From Prosopocoilus inquinatus (lineage: Eukaryota > Arthropoda > Insecta > Coleoptera > Lucanidae), in contig CM069873.1 in assembly GCA_036172665.1 (NCBI GenBank), positions 38,368,001 to 38,432,000 on the forward strand: a stretch of DNA of 64,000 bases. The letters run 5' to 3'. A program made the translations under genes and the position numbers. How positions within the stretch are numbered: position 1 is the stretch's first letter; each line of letters starts with the position of its first letter. Positions 34,046-45,890 of this stretch are shown here, piece after piece. The notes beneath the pieces are model-generated. The model did no database searches. It was not told the DNA's origin and saw nothing but the letters and a program-made list of their open reading frames with translations.

Positions 34046-34982
34046 ATTTGAAACTGTTGTTTCGGGTATTTTCACCTCTATTAGGAATAACATATTGTTA
34101 TCGACAATCCACACATAAAATCAGAGAAGTTATGTCATTTTGTTCCAATTCCTTCTATATTTCTACAAGCCAAAACCCCACCTCTTCCAAGTTATTAACT
34201 TGGTTCGGATAATCTCTGAGTGTTTTCAGACGCCTACCAAGTGTGCCTCAGATATGCTCAATGGGACTGAGGTCTGAACTTATTTCTGGATAAACCATGG
34301 CATCGATGTCAATCTCCTCTAAGCAATTTTGTACTTTTCGAACACGTTGGGGTCGAACATTATCTTGCTTTAATAAAAAAAGCGTCCCATATAGGGCACA
34401 AATGGCACGACATGATCAAATGATTTGGTATTCAAATGTTGCAATGAGTACTCCGCTCATTTGGTCGTTGGTATACACGAACACGTCTACCAGACTTGTA
34501 AAAACAAAATCTAGATTCGTCTCTAAAGACAACTCGACTCCAATCGTCCCGTAACCAGATCAAATGAAACCTTACAAATTCCAAGTGATCTGTGCGATGT
34601 TCTGTAGACAAAGTTAGACCTTGGACAGATATATGACACGTCAAAAGAGCCTCCCCAAGACGTTAAAAAACGGTTTCGATGCTAATTGGAACCCTATGCA
34701 CTTCCATTAGTTTAAATTGGAAAATTTTGCTTGTAACGAACCTCTGTTCTAAAGCAAAAAGTCTAAAAAAGTGGTCTGAACACGGGTTATCTCACTATGA
34801 CTGCCTTTCCTAAGTCTCCGATAATAGTTACTAATCTCTCTGTACCTTTGCACCATTAGGCACACCAGGATTTGGGACTCACGGAATCTTTCTCCTACTC
34901 GACAATAGCTTCAGTCTTATTTTATCAATACCACTGCTTCAGAGCATTCTTCTTTGGTCAAATTTCGAAAATCGTTTGGCAT
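34046..34982 (-). pseudogene. Tc1-like transposase, decayed
   Basis: Minus strand from ATG at 34982 (MPNDFRNLTKEECSEAVVLI). Downstream is the catalytic region WLRDDWSRVVFRDESRFCF (DDE Asp and the 'DESRF' box; 34644-34432) and, further on, SSDLSPIEHI followed by GTLGRRLKTLR, the Tc1 'SPDLNPIEHVW' third acidic motif, where the Trp codon is a stop. The element ends shortly after. Several stops and frameshifts; about 310 residues originally, the normal Tc1 length. Confidence 0.85.
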
Positions 34983-35115
34983 AATGACGAAGAAACACAA
35001 AAACAGAAAACAATAAAGTCACTTTAAGAATAGAACCGAAATTTAAATATTAAAATTGAATTTTTTAAAAATTTTGTGCAAATCGTTCTTGATTGCAGTG
35101 AAAACCTCGAGCAGC

Positions 35116-35160
35116 CTCTGGACAGCTGTTTCAGCCCTGCTTGGGGCTTCTTCAGCAGAG
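35116..35160 (-). ncRNA. Hammerhead ribozyme motif, family 2 (intact core)
   Basis: Same core as 29613-29657 (CTGAAGA, AGCCC/GGGCT, GAAA, CAGCTG, CTCTG/CAGAG) with cleavage dinucleotide TC instead of TA. Confidence 0.75.
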
Positions 35161-35426
35161 ACGTAGCTCGACATTTCCACTGCAAACAAAAACGACTTGT
35201 CCAATTTATTCGCAATTGCGATGTAAGAGTGATGAACAGATAAAATAGCGACATCTTACTATCGCTTTTTCACCTGACATAGCAGTACGATAGACAAATT
35301 GAAGCGGGATTTGCTCCTAATAAGTCCCCCATGCAAGGCGGCCATGCTTGCTGTCAAAGAATAATGAAAGTTTTTAGAAAAATTTTGTGCAAATCGTTCT
35401 TGATTGCAGTGAAATCCTCGAGCAGC

Positions 35427-35471
35427 CTCTGGACAGCTGTTTCAGCCCTGCTTGGGGCTTCTTCAGCAGAG
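35427..35471 (-). ncRNA. Hammerhead ribozyme motif, family 2 (third copy)
   Basis: Core identical to 35116-35160, about 311 bp away in the same orientation, so a transcript across both would hold a tandem pair able to release a unit-length RNA. Confidence 0.75.
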
Positions 35472-35875
35472 ACGCAGCTGTCCAGAGGCAATCAAGAACG
35501 ATTTGCACAAAATTTTTCTAAAAACTTTCATTATGCTTTGACAGCAAGCATGGCCGCCTTGCATGGAGGACTTATTAGGAGCAAATCCCGCTTCAATTTG
35601 TCTATCCTACTGCAATGTCAGGTCAAAAAGCGATAGTAAGATGTCGCTATTTTATCTGTTCATTAAAAGTGAAATTGGTTTTTTGGTTATTGAACTTGCA
35701 TGTGATTTAATTTTATGGAATCATCCTTAAGTGATAATCAAATGTAAATAAATGTTGGAAAATGAACCTCGGTATGGTTAGCTATTTCATAGGAATGCCA
35801 GTTACTATAAATTTAGAATAAATAATAGAAAATTTCTTATTTTACTTCATGGTGCGTTAATTTATTAGAGCAGTG

Positions 35876-38800
35876 TAGAATATCAAGAAAGGAATGCCAC
35901 CCAAGTTGATGAATTAACGAATAAATTCGATGTTCTAAGAGAATCGATTTTTCAAAAAACGTTCGTACCGTTAATTCTGTTTTATTTTTTACCTATTCCA
36001 GGAAAATTTTTTATAAAAATGACTATTCACATAAGGTTAAAACGAGAAGCAGATACACTGAATGCACAAAGTGCATCCCAATCGAAACGCTTTGACAATA
36101 TCGAAAATCTTTCTTTTTTCGAAATATTAGACCGAGGAAAATTTTGTCTGACAACCAAGAGACACATTTTGTAAATACTTATTGAATCCTGTTAAATGTT
36201 TTTCTAATATGTCCAATAGTTTCAAATTACAACAGTTTTTTAATTTTCGTATCTTATGCGCAAACTACTGGCGCAGTTTAAAAAAAATCAATAAGAAAAA
36301 TTTTTTCCATATGGTGCGAACTGTATAACGAACCATTTCTTACACAGATATTGTTACAAATTTAAAAACTGAATTAAGAAACTCAAAACTAGTAATGTCA
36401 ATGGAAAAAGTAATGACAGCTTATAAAAAGGCAGAAGTAACTAAATTTTTATTTTATGCAACTAAACCCCCTACAACTAATTTGTCTTATTTGTCACAAT
36501 ACAACAAGAGAAGTAATTGGGGTCGCGACAAGCGGCTAAAAGTTATAACTAAGGCCTCGAATCTGAGGGTCCAAACTCAGAGGCGTTTATTCCGCGCACG
36601 GCGGGGCTCGATTTCTCGCTGCATTTCCGATAGGCACGGAAATTCTACGATCGAATTCTGCGTCTCATTAATTTTGATTTTGACGATTCGACATTTATTT
36701 GATTGCTCAGTCTCTCCGTAAATATTGAAGAGTTCAAAATTTACTTACAGAAAGCGGCAACCTGTTATATTGAGAGATCATTTTCTCGCTTTAAAAGACA
36801 AGACATTCTCACGTTAAATCGAAACGAACAAACGAACGAAAATTTGGAACGTTATTTAATAATTAATTTTAATAACAATTAACAGCTGAGAAATTTTAGT
36901 ATTTTCTTCCTTATTCGAATTTCGAATACCTGAGAATACTCAACAACGCACGTCTCTGTTAAACCGGGCAATCGAACGATTCATATCTGCGCTACACCGG
37001 GGGTGTTACGATGCGTAATCGGCATCTGGGAGACTGGACGGGCTATTTTCCTCGATGCTGTAGTTATAACAGTGCTCTACATAAGCTGTTGGAAATGTTA
37101 TTATTCTCAGATTTATTATAATTAAATTAATTAATCACTATTTTGCATTATTATGTTATATAACTGAATGCTATAAATAAAATAAAATATTATTAAAATG
37201 CGCTAAAGATGTTAATCTCTAATTATCTTATCAGTTAAATTTTCATTTTTTTGTTTATTTCAAATACTTCCACATGACACTTCAATAAATTAATTTTAAG
37301 ATTTAAATGTGTCTAACATCTGCGCAAGAACCCCTATCCCAATATTAAATCAGTTTAGGGCGCGTTACTACCCTAAGGGGTAACATCATTATAATATAAA
37401 ATTATTTTGACACATATGGGGTGTTTCGTAAATTTCTTGACAGCATACAGTAGATTTTTTAAAGTGAAACACCTGCGAATTTGCTTATAGAAAGACGAAA
37501 CATTTAATTCCCGACCTAATGGCATGCAAAATACTTACATTTGTTTAACCAATTGAGAATAAATTAATATTTTGTTGAAAACAGTTTAATTTTTTACTTT
37601 TTTGATACGTGTTTTTGGTGGTCCAACAGCAAAAATCTGTAGGGTTAATAAGTTAAGATACAAGGAATAACCAATTTTTTTTTAATGCAGTACCCTCTAC
37701 CTCTTTTCACAAACGGATGATTTCTCCTTCTATTATAGGTTGACAGTATGCAGTCTTCACAGTTTTCAATTATTATTAACTTTTTTACCTTTTGACTCTC
37801 AAATGGATAATAAAAAATTATACAGAGTGGAAAGTTTAACTGGAATAAATTCTGTAACTTACAAAATTACGATTTCTAATAAAAATCTTGGAATAGGTCA
37901 ATTTTTATTTTTAATTGCGTATATTACAATAGGATATCTTTAACTTTTTAATTATTTGGGGGGTTAACTATTTTTGTTTTAAATGGAAGAGTCTTTGGAG
38001 TATTTGTTTTTGTTAAAACTTGTTTAGTTTGGAATACCACTACGTTTTTATTTTTTAATTTTTTTAAACAGAAAAACGAAAAAAATTAAAATATAGTTTT
38101 TTGCTAAAACCGTTTTAAGAACTCTTTTTTTGTTACTTGATGAGAAGAAACAGCATTTCATACGTCGAATTGTTTGCTTTAAAGAAAAGAATTACTTTAC
38201 ATACCCTTCTACTAAAAAGAAATAGGTGGGGTATGTTTCACCCCCCTCCCCCCAAATAGTTAAAAAGTTAAAGAACCCCCTTTGTAATATACGCCATTAA
38301 AATAAAAACTGACCTGTTCCAAGATTTTTTTAGAAATCGTAATTTTCAAAGTTACTGTTAACAAAGTTAAAGCTCTATTTAAAATAAATAATAAATAAAT
38401 TAAAAAATATTTTCCACGGGTACTTCGAAAATTGGGTTGAAGTTTCGCTGTGAGTTTGACAGCACTTTCAGGATAAATAATAAACAAGTTTTCGAGGGAA
38501 ACTAGATAAAAGAAATTTGTTGTTAAAGAAAACTAAACAGAAGAAGTTGAGAAATGAATTTAAAAATTAATTAATTAATTAATTTCTTAAAATAATTTTG
38601 CGCTTCCAAATATCTACTATATCAAAACTTTCTAGACTTACTCCGCACTTTTTATTTGCTCCTGTCACCAGCTGAAACATATTTCAAAATTTCCATTGCA
38701 AATAAAAAAACGACTTGACATGTAGGAAGGTGTTTTTCAAGATTTAAAGAACTTTTAACAGCAAAAAGGAATCCATTTTCAGAAGCGAATGTTGTAACAG

Positions 38801-38900
38801 ACGCGGGTTATTTTTCTACTCAATTTAGTCTAAATACTCACCCAAACCTCTTTTACTCTAAACAACAACGAAAAACCACCCGGTTTTATAGAAAATCCAA
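35876..38900. other. Gene-free interval
   Basis: Includes an inverted relative of 25190-25280 at about 36425-36500, a GC-richer island at 36530-37060 (CGCGCACGGCGGGGCTCG) without a convincing frame, and AT-rich DNA beyond. The 108-codon frame at 36395-36721 crosses two unrelated repeat segments and is not believed. A degraded PLE family 2 trace (AAAAACGACTTGACATGTAG) lies at about 38705. Confidence 0.4.
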
Positions 38901-41900
38901 CCTAATCTTTTGACCAACGAGCCACCTCTGGAAAGCGATTTTTTGTTCAGTAGGTAGTTTGAAGTCATAAGCCAAAAATACTCTCGCAGCGGTGTTTCCC
39001 TCAAGAAGCCGAACAAGGCCGTTATTCACCTGAAGATTGTCAAATTTTCCACTCTCGTATCTGAATCTATCTATTGAACTGCCACGTACCTGTTACTTGC
39101 GCTTCTAGCCTAGAGAATCGCAAGACAGGTTTCCACTTAGTCATCAGAAAATAAACCTACAGATTTTGCTCAACATCGAATTACAAGCAATGCGTGTCAC
39201 TTAAGAAAAATACATTATCTTCCCGTGAAAGAATTGTCGTTGAATTTCTCACCCTGTAATGAAATTAAATACTCTTTCATTACACTTATTGAAAATTACA
39301 ATTTAAAATTTGAATATTGTAGAAGAATCTGTGTCTAAATTCTCCATAAATTCACTCCGTAATGTAACGCGCCGACTCGCCACTGATTTTGTTGTTAAAC
39401 GGAACAACCAATTATAACAACAAACTGTCTCAACACAATGGAAAAAGGAAATTATTCTAATTGACATGGAATTTAGAAGCCAAAATTTAACTTCTGACTT
39501 GTAAATAGGCTATATGTTTTATTTACTTCAATAAAAGTCGTGATCGTCTAATTAAATTTGTAGGACCTTACCTGTGATGTAACTCGAGACTCGTTGTTGG
39601 TGCGGTCGCGCAATAAATTTGAGAGATTTAAGGAACTAAGTACGTTAAAATAAAAATGCGAGATATTAAATTTAATTTGCTTCGTTTATTGAGAAAAAAC
39701 GAGGGGAAAAACTCCGTTACCAGCCCCCCTAGGAATCTGGTAAATGAGTGTAACAACCCCCGTGAATTGATACGTCCCTACAGCGAATACCAGATATAGC
39801 AGTTGCGAGCAATACAGTAAGACTCAGCTAACAGATTTCACTCTCGAATATATTTGCGATATAACGGTCTTAACCAACATTTCTGGTGGAATCGAGTTCG
39901 CTCAGCACAATGATTTTCACGGGACTTTGTCCTCGATTTGATTGCCAATCAAAATAATTTCTCTATTGAGCTCTGTTTAGATACAGTGATTGCCACTTAT
40001 GATCGTACTCTAAAACAACACTCTGACCAAATCAACCAATGTACAGCGTGAGCACGTGAGTCTACAGTGTACCTTTAATTAGGTGAATTAATTTCCTAAT
40101 TAGTTAGATGTTTTGGGAAAGTGGGTGATACGAGATGCGGTTCTTAGTGATCAATTTGCATGTGTATACACAGTGATCGCTTTTAGTTTTTCACGAATGT
40201 CCCCTTGGGACTCCCCCTAAAGCTGGATTAATTAATTCTTCTGGCCAGGAATTTTGTCTACTCGAAACGAGGTATATATAAAGCTGTTACCCACTTGGTG
40301 AACCCGATTGACCGCTCATAATGACCGTACACTATGGGTGCTTAAGTCCAGTGGTCCAAAGTCAATCCTCTATATTCCCCCGCAATATATCGCAGCTAAT
40401 AAACTCCCACCTGGTAAAACCCACGGGTTTGGAGAAGTGCTCGTTTCGTGAGTTGAGCGCTTAATTTCGTTTCAGTATCTTTGGCCTCGGAATTTGTAAG
40501 GAATTCGTACTGGAAATTAACTTGGCCTTGATTTCTGGTGATAAATTAGTGCTGGTCACACTTAATTATTCGGCAGATATGACTTGCCTTTCGACCAGGG
40601 ATTCAAACTGGGACAACTCTCGTAATCACTCAGATCCCAGTTGTGAGCGAGGTCACTAAATGATACGAGGGTTCCCAAAGGTGACAGAAACACTTCTACA
40701 ATTAGAACACTAGACTGGAGATTTCAGTAGATTAGTGGTAAAGTTAACTACTTCGGTTGATGAAGTCGCAGAACGCGTACTCCGACGAACCTAGTGACAT
40801 ACACTGATTTAAACTTAAATATGACAATTCAACAATTAAAATACTAGTAATTTATAAGGCAAAGTTGGGAACGTCAACCAACTGTGTTTAATTATGTAAA
40901 TCAAACTGACTCGAATGCGAACTCGATTATTGAATTTCAAAGCTCTCTGTCTACAATTATGACTCGATTAAAAGGGTTTGGAATCAATTAAAACCACCAA
41001 AAATGCGGCGAAGCAATAATAATTAAATGACCTTTACCTAACTGTCCAAGTCCGAGTAATTTGCGCACCCCTCACTCTGTTTTAAAATCACTCGCGTCGA
41101 GCCCGCGTGCGAAAGCAAAAATTTATTAAAATACCTTTCAAACACTTGAAGCTACACCCGCAATGGTGACTGAAAAACACGATTATGGAACACAACTTAC
41201 TTAAGACAAACTACTAAATTCAAAATTGCAACTCGGCGTTGGTATTCAACCGATCTTTTCAGATGACAAAATCTGACTTCCTTCATTAAAATAACTTTTC
41301 CCTTTTCCACCCTCGTTAGTGAGCCCCACCCGATTTTCGCAAAGAGCTTGACAACACCCCCGACCAATCGATACCGTTTTCGAAAAGTTCCTGTCCACTC
41401 CTCCTTTTAGAAAACACCCCAGTAATAAATTTACACGCATAACTCACCGTAAATGTCCCATCTCGAAGTCTGTTTCTTTCCTTTTAAAATTTTGAACATG
41501 CACTCTCTTTACAAGTGACTGATTTATTGTTTCCTTTGCGAAAGTTAAAATTCGTTCTAAAGTTATCGCCTTCCAAAAGCAACCCAACCCCACACAATGA
41601 TTTTGAAAATCATCTCATCTTACTTAACCGGCCCTTTTCCTATTAAAGCATGACTGACACTCCTTCACAAAAATGAAACAAAGCGAATACATTTTAAAAC
41701 TGGGCAATACCCTACTGTTACTAAAGTGTTTTGTACTTTAATTTATTGCCTCTTGTAAACCTGCAACGACCCGTCTCAACCGTTTCCGGCGTTACTAGAA
41801 CTTCTACGAAAAACAATATTTGTCTGTTATTTGTAATTTGTTCCATAATCGAAAATCAATCACGATTTGTTTATAAGCAAATCCGCGGCCGTTTCAGTAA

Positions 41901-42060
41901 TATACATACAGTGAATCTCGTTTTTGTTTGCTTAGTCAGTTTTACGCATAGAATGTCTCAAAAGTAACCATGTGTTTTTGGAAATCGGTTTAAGAAATTG
42001 AAATAAATGGAAACGAAGAAATAATAAAAATTCGGATATATCTTCTTCGATTTATTCGAG
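38901..42060. other. GC-richer non-coding block, possible retroelement UTR/LTR
   Basis: No frame with a recognisable motif. The text at 39570-39610 (CTTACCTGTGATGTAACTCG) resembles 39355-39375 (CACTCCGTAATGTAACGCG), suggesting a duplicated edge. GGTATATATAAAGCTG at about 40271-40286 followed by GCTAATAAACTCCC at about 40395 has the spacing of a TATA box and polyadenylation signal inside an LTR. TGTAACAACCCCC at 39753 is LTR-start-like. I cannot pair two LTRs, so this stays tentative. Confidence 0.3.
40273..40282 (+). promoter_or_regulatory. Possible TATA box
   Basis: TATATATAAA in an otherwise less AT-rich context, about 120 bp before an AATAAA-containing string. It could belong to an LTR or an unrecognised promoter; no downstream ORF supports it. 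Confidence 0.25.
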
Positions 42061-42086
42061 AAAAAATAAAACCACTAAATTAATTT

Positions 42087-43546
42087 TTGTTAAAAACAAA
42101 ATTAATTGTAATAGTAGATAATAATCTTTCCATCAGTCACGGTATTTTCCCGAAAGTTCTAAAGCTTGCGGTAGTACTTCCACTTCACAAAAAAGGTGAA
42201 GGTGGTGAACTGACCAATTACAGAGCGATTTCAATTCTCAATGAAATTTCCAAGATATTCGAGAAAATTGGTCATACCAGAATATGCAACTATCTAAAAA
42301 CCTTCCAATTACTATCCGCCATTCGACATGGTTTTAGACACGGAAAGTCAACCGCCTGTTTCGAATGTGTTGAATACGTTTACGAGTCCTTGGACAAAAC
42401 CATGTATGTTTTGATCTCAATAAAACGTTCGATACAGTAAAATCTGAAATCGGTCTTGGAGTGCCACAAGTTCTTAGTTTTAAGTACAAAGTTTTTTTTT
42501 AATCTTGAACCGGACAGAAATATAATGCGAACACAGTCGACGTTTTCTTTCTTCTTAGTTTTCTTAAATGATATGTCTATAAACATTAATTGTACCGGAA
42601 AACTCATCACTTTTGCGGACGATGTCTCTATTGTTGTGTTTGATATGAACGCTGCTAATCTTGAGGAAATACTTAATAATATGGCTTTTGAATTCAATGG
42701 TGTTCCAAAAATAATCTGATATTAAATAGTGCAAAGTCAGTAAGCTTAATTTCTATAATCGCAAAATGTCTCATCACTCTTACATCGCAATTGCGAATAA
42801 ATTGGACAAGTCGTTTTTGTTTGCAGTGGGAATGTCGAGCTACGTCTCTGCTGACGAAGCCCCAAGCAGAGCTAAACAGCTGTACAGAGGCTACTCGAGG
42901 TTTTCATTGCAATCAAAAACGATTTGCAACAAAATTTTGTTAATGACATAGTTCATGTGGACTCGGTTCGTCTCCTTGGTGTTAACATGCCTTCCAGATT
43001 CAAGTGGACAACTCACATAGACAAAGTTTATAAACAAATGAAAAGTGCTTACTTCGCAATTTTAAAACTAAAACCTTGTTTGGACATCAATTGTCTCATG
43101 TAAGCTTATTGCGAATTTGTGCACTCTATACTTGAGTATTTTTGCGAATTGCGGTGTAACTCAAGCCATGCTGAAAGGGTGTTTATCGCACATATATATA
43201 AGCGTATTACAAGATTAATTTTTAATATTGGTCCTAGAGAAACTTCTAAAAATGTGTTTATTCATCATGAAATTTCGACTCTTGCCTCTATTTATATCCA
43301 TCGTTATTTACTTTACGCCTTTACCGATAAAAGTTGCTTCATTACAAACTATGATGTGTATGGGCTTCACATAGGTAATGCGAAACTTTTCAGAGCCGCA
43401 AGGCACCTCAGTACCCTTTTCGAAAAATCGCTTGAATGTAATGGAAAGAAATTTTTAATAAATTTGCCGTCTCACACTCGCGAAATTAGTAGCTATAAAC
43501 TTTTTAAAAAAGAAACGAAGCAATTCTTACTGGATAAAGCTTTCTA
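42087..43546 (+). pseudogene. Jockey-like non-LTR retrotransposon RT (LINE), broken
   Basis: RT motifs in order: KLAVVLPLHKKGEGGELTNY with the NYRAISILNEISKIFEK box (42160-42260), FRHGKSTACF, then after frame changes NDMSININCTGKLITFADD with the catalytic FADD (42560-42630), NSAKS, VDSVRLLGV (about 42955), HIDKVYKQMKSAYFAILKLK, and an intact C-terminal frame 43119-43546 (YCEFVHSILEYF; THTREISSY-like end). Order and spacing fit the Jockey/CR1 group. Insertions of PLE-type DNA interrupt it at about 42478-42545 and 42774-42940. The 5' half (endonuclease) is missing, as in a 5'-truncated LINE. Confidence 0.8.
42774..42940 (+). mobile_element. PLE family 2 fragment inserted in the LINE
   Basis: CAATTGCGAATAAATTGGAC, then GTCGAGCTACGTCTCTG, a damaged hammerhead core (CTGACGA, AGCCC, CAAGCA, GAGCT, with the G of GAAA lost; 42846-42889), and AATCAAAAACGATTTGCA. 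It matches 29570-29725 in inverse orientation. Confidence 0.7.
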
Positions 43547-43780
43547 AACTGTCAAAGAATTTTTATAATGTTAATGATTTAGCCTACGTCTTGTTGCGGT
43601 ATTGTAGTCTTCTGCTTAACTTCACCAACTTTTTTTATGAGTGTTTATTTATTTGCGATCATTTTTGTTTTATACATGTACATGTTTGTATTTTTACTTT
43701 TTCAGCTTTTGATGTTTTACACTTCAATGTAAACTTAATTTGACGTGTCCCATCTAATTTTTTGTCAGCTATGTGAATAA

Positions 43781-43812
43781 ATGATTTTTGATTTGATTTT
43801 GATTTGATTTGA
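43781..43812 (+). repeat. LINE 3' tail of short tandem repeats
   Basis: ATGATTTTTGATTTGATTTTG and following GATTTGATTTGA repeats sit after AATAAATG about 230 bp past the RT stop. This is a simple-repeat 3' tail as found in several LINE clades instead of poly(A). Confidence 0.65.
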
Positions 43813-45229
43813 ATACCGATATTTGCTTTTTTCGAGTGATGTTCAAATACTACATTCCAGTGTTACCAGCGGAGCCACTTTGCGATGCCGGAAATTATTC
43901 TAAATTTTTTTTATCTGTGGTGTCTCTTTTTTCAATTCTTTGAACTCGCACGAAGTTGTTTTTGGCTGCCTGGTATATGTATTCGTACGGTAGCGTAGTA
44001 TTATTGCAAGTGATGCAGCACTTCATAAAGAATTGTTTATAGCCAACCTATTAAGTTAATTGAACTATATTGATATTGTCAAGTGTTCTCAATTTAGATA
44101 GGGGACGTTGTTCGTTGATAACTTATTGCACGGTGCACGATAGTTATTTTCGGAGTTAATATGTTCAAAATTCCATTAATAGATTAGTGGTCTTAACAGT
44201 TCATTCTTTAATTACATAACAGCTTATTAATTAAATAAATAACTTGAAATCTGTTGGCAATTAAATTAAATTCAGAAGTCGTTTATTAAATTAGCAAGAT
44301 TAATTGTTGTTACTGAAATAGAACAATTTTTTTTGTATTTCGCAATAATATTGTAAAGTGATAATGTGATGAATCACCCAGAAAACATCTCAACATTTGT
44401 CTTATGAAATAAAACTTGATATAATGTTCAGGCGCTCAGGTAGTATCCTCAGGAAACTTTTGAACTACTTTGATGGTATATACAGAGCCACAGGTTTAAG
44501 GATACTGAAAAAATCAAATAAGTAAATAAAATAATAAAGTAAGCAATAAAAAACGAAGCATGTTTATGGCCTAAATGCGGCATTCGACAAATCTCTTTTT
44601 GTAAATTTATTAAAATTACAAGAAATATGAAATAACAGGACCAATATTTTATTTCCAGCAAATGGTGGTAAACATTTTGCTTAGCATTACATTTACAAAC
44701 TTTTATCGAATATAGAGGCAATAATTGTACCACATAGAAAGGACATCAAAATATTACCATAAAACCTAATTTATCTACCTACAAAAGTTTAATGTTTCTG
44801 AAATAATACCTCCTAAAGGGACAATACGTACATATATTTTCTGAAATATCTCTGATAAAATATTGAAATTTAATAAACAAAACAGTTGAAATACAAGGAT
44901 CGATATGTCATAGGTAAAACATCGTTCTTCAGCAGTGACCTAGATCCAGGTAGCTCTTTATCATTTTAGTAAATAACTTTTTTGTCAGTTTTTTTTTTAA
45001 CTGAAACCAAAATTTTAAAGATAGCATTAACCGTTTTCAAGATATTTAAGTCGAAAGATTACACCGTTTCAGAGACCGAAACTTGGTAAAAAAATCTAAC
45101 ATATCTCCAAAACATTAGTTCTTAATAATTTCCTATCATGCGTACCCCAAATTGATAAACTTTTTTTTACTATAGAGTCCCTCTGAGAAAGAAGTACGTT
45201 TTCAAAGAACACTAATAACCCAATATAAA
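43813..45229. other. Gene-free interval
   Basis: No recognisable coding sequence; the 94-codon minus frame at 44449-44733 is hydrophobic low-complexity and has no motif. Confidence 0.4.
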
Positions 45230-45400
45230 GGTCTGCATAAAGCCTTGCTGGTTTGTTTCCACTTGACTCTTTGGTGAAGCTCAGAGACGTATTCTTTAGC
45301 CTTTAGCCAATCATTAGACGTTGACCAGTTAAGAAGTGAATATCCAAATCGATGGAGTATTCTGAAGAATTCAAAACTGCTTCAATCTGTGTAAATATCG
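45230..45400 (-). pseudogene. BEL/Pao pol C-terminal scrap
   Basis: Minus strand gives QIEAVLNS (integrase end), FLTGQRLMIG and, in another frame, WLKAKEYVSELHQRVKWK, the same terminal signatures as in the 17.2-17.5 kb copy. Frameshifted and only about 170 bp. Confidence 0.5.
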
Positions 45401-45890
45401 TATAAAACTGCTTATTTGTTTATTTTACATTAGAAATTACTTGTTTTATATGATATTTTGATAGATTAATGTCCGCTTCCTATAACCACCAAAGTGAGCA
45501 CTATTTACTAAGAGAAATATTAAGGGTCGTTTTTCTTTCAAAACCGGCTCAGCGTACAAAACTGACTTTTCTCAGCATACTCCTGCAAAATTAAGAGTTT
45601 AGTATGGTTTTTCTTGTGTATCACTGAGAAATATCATTTTCATACTGTTAACACTACAGGGGTGGCGTTCGATTTTGAGACATCAGAGCTTGTGTCGGAG
45701 TGTGAGTCCGCGCTGATGAAAATGCCTTATGTAAAAAGGTATTTTGTGAAAAAGTATTATTTAAAAATGTGTATTAAAACTGATTATATGATGTTAGGTT
45801 TTAGAAAATATAAACTGAAAAATCAAACTTACAAAATAGAACATAACAACTGGAAACATTATTAAACATTAAAGCAAACTAACTGGATAT
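45401..45890. other. Non-coding spacer
   Basis: A plus-strand frame at 45614-45865 (83 codons) has no recognised motif. The segment separates the BEL/Pao scrap from the piggyBac remnant. Confidence 0.35.

Larger units (their letters stand above)
35040..35665. mobile_element. PLE family 2 foldback nested in the Tc1 element
   Basis: Two direct copies of the hammerhead module and a partial inverted copy: AAAATTTTGTGCAAATCG occurs at about 35075 and 35382, and its complement at about 35500. CTAATAAGTCCCCCATGCA at about 35317 recurs inverted near 35565. It lies downstream of the transposase within the Tc1 boundaries and so inserted after it, or was duplicated in place. Confidence 0.65.
33983..35875. 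mobile_element. Tc1-type DNA transposon with matching terminal inverted repeats
   Basis: The left end (CACTGCTCCAAGAAATTAAC) and the complement of the right end (CACTGCTCTAATAAATTAAC) match over at least 40 bp (continuing GCACCA..AAGTAAAATAAG). Both are bordered by TA (33981-33982 and 35876-35877), the Tc1/mariner target duplication. Length is 1893 bp. It contains a broken transposase (34046-34982) and a nested repeat block (35040-35665). Confidence 0.9.

Noticed and set aside
36395..36721. 108-codon plus-strand frame
   Set aside because: It runs across an AT-rich dispersed repeat and a GC-rich island with no motif and no upstream gene structure.
40380..40460. Possible tRNA-like text (CCCACCTGGTAAAACCCACGGGTTTGG)
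   Set aside because: I could not form a cloverleaf with a plausible anticodon arm and TTC loop.
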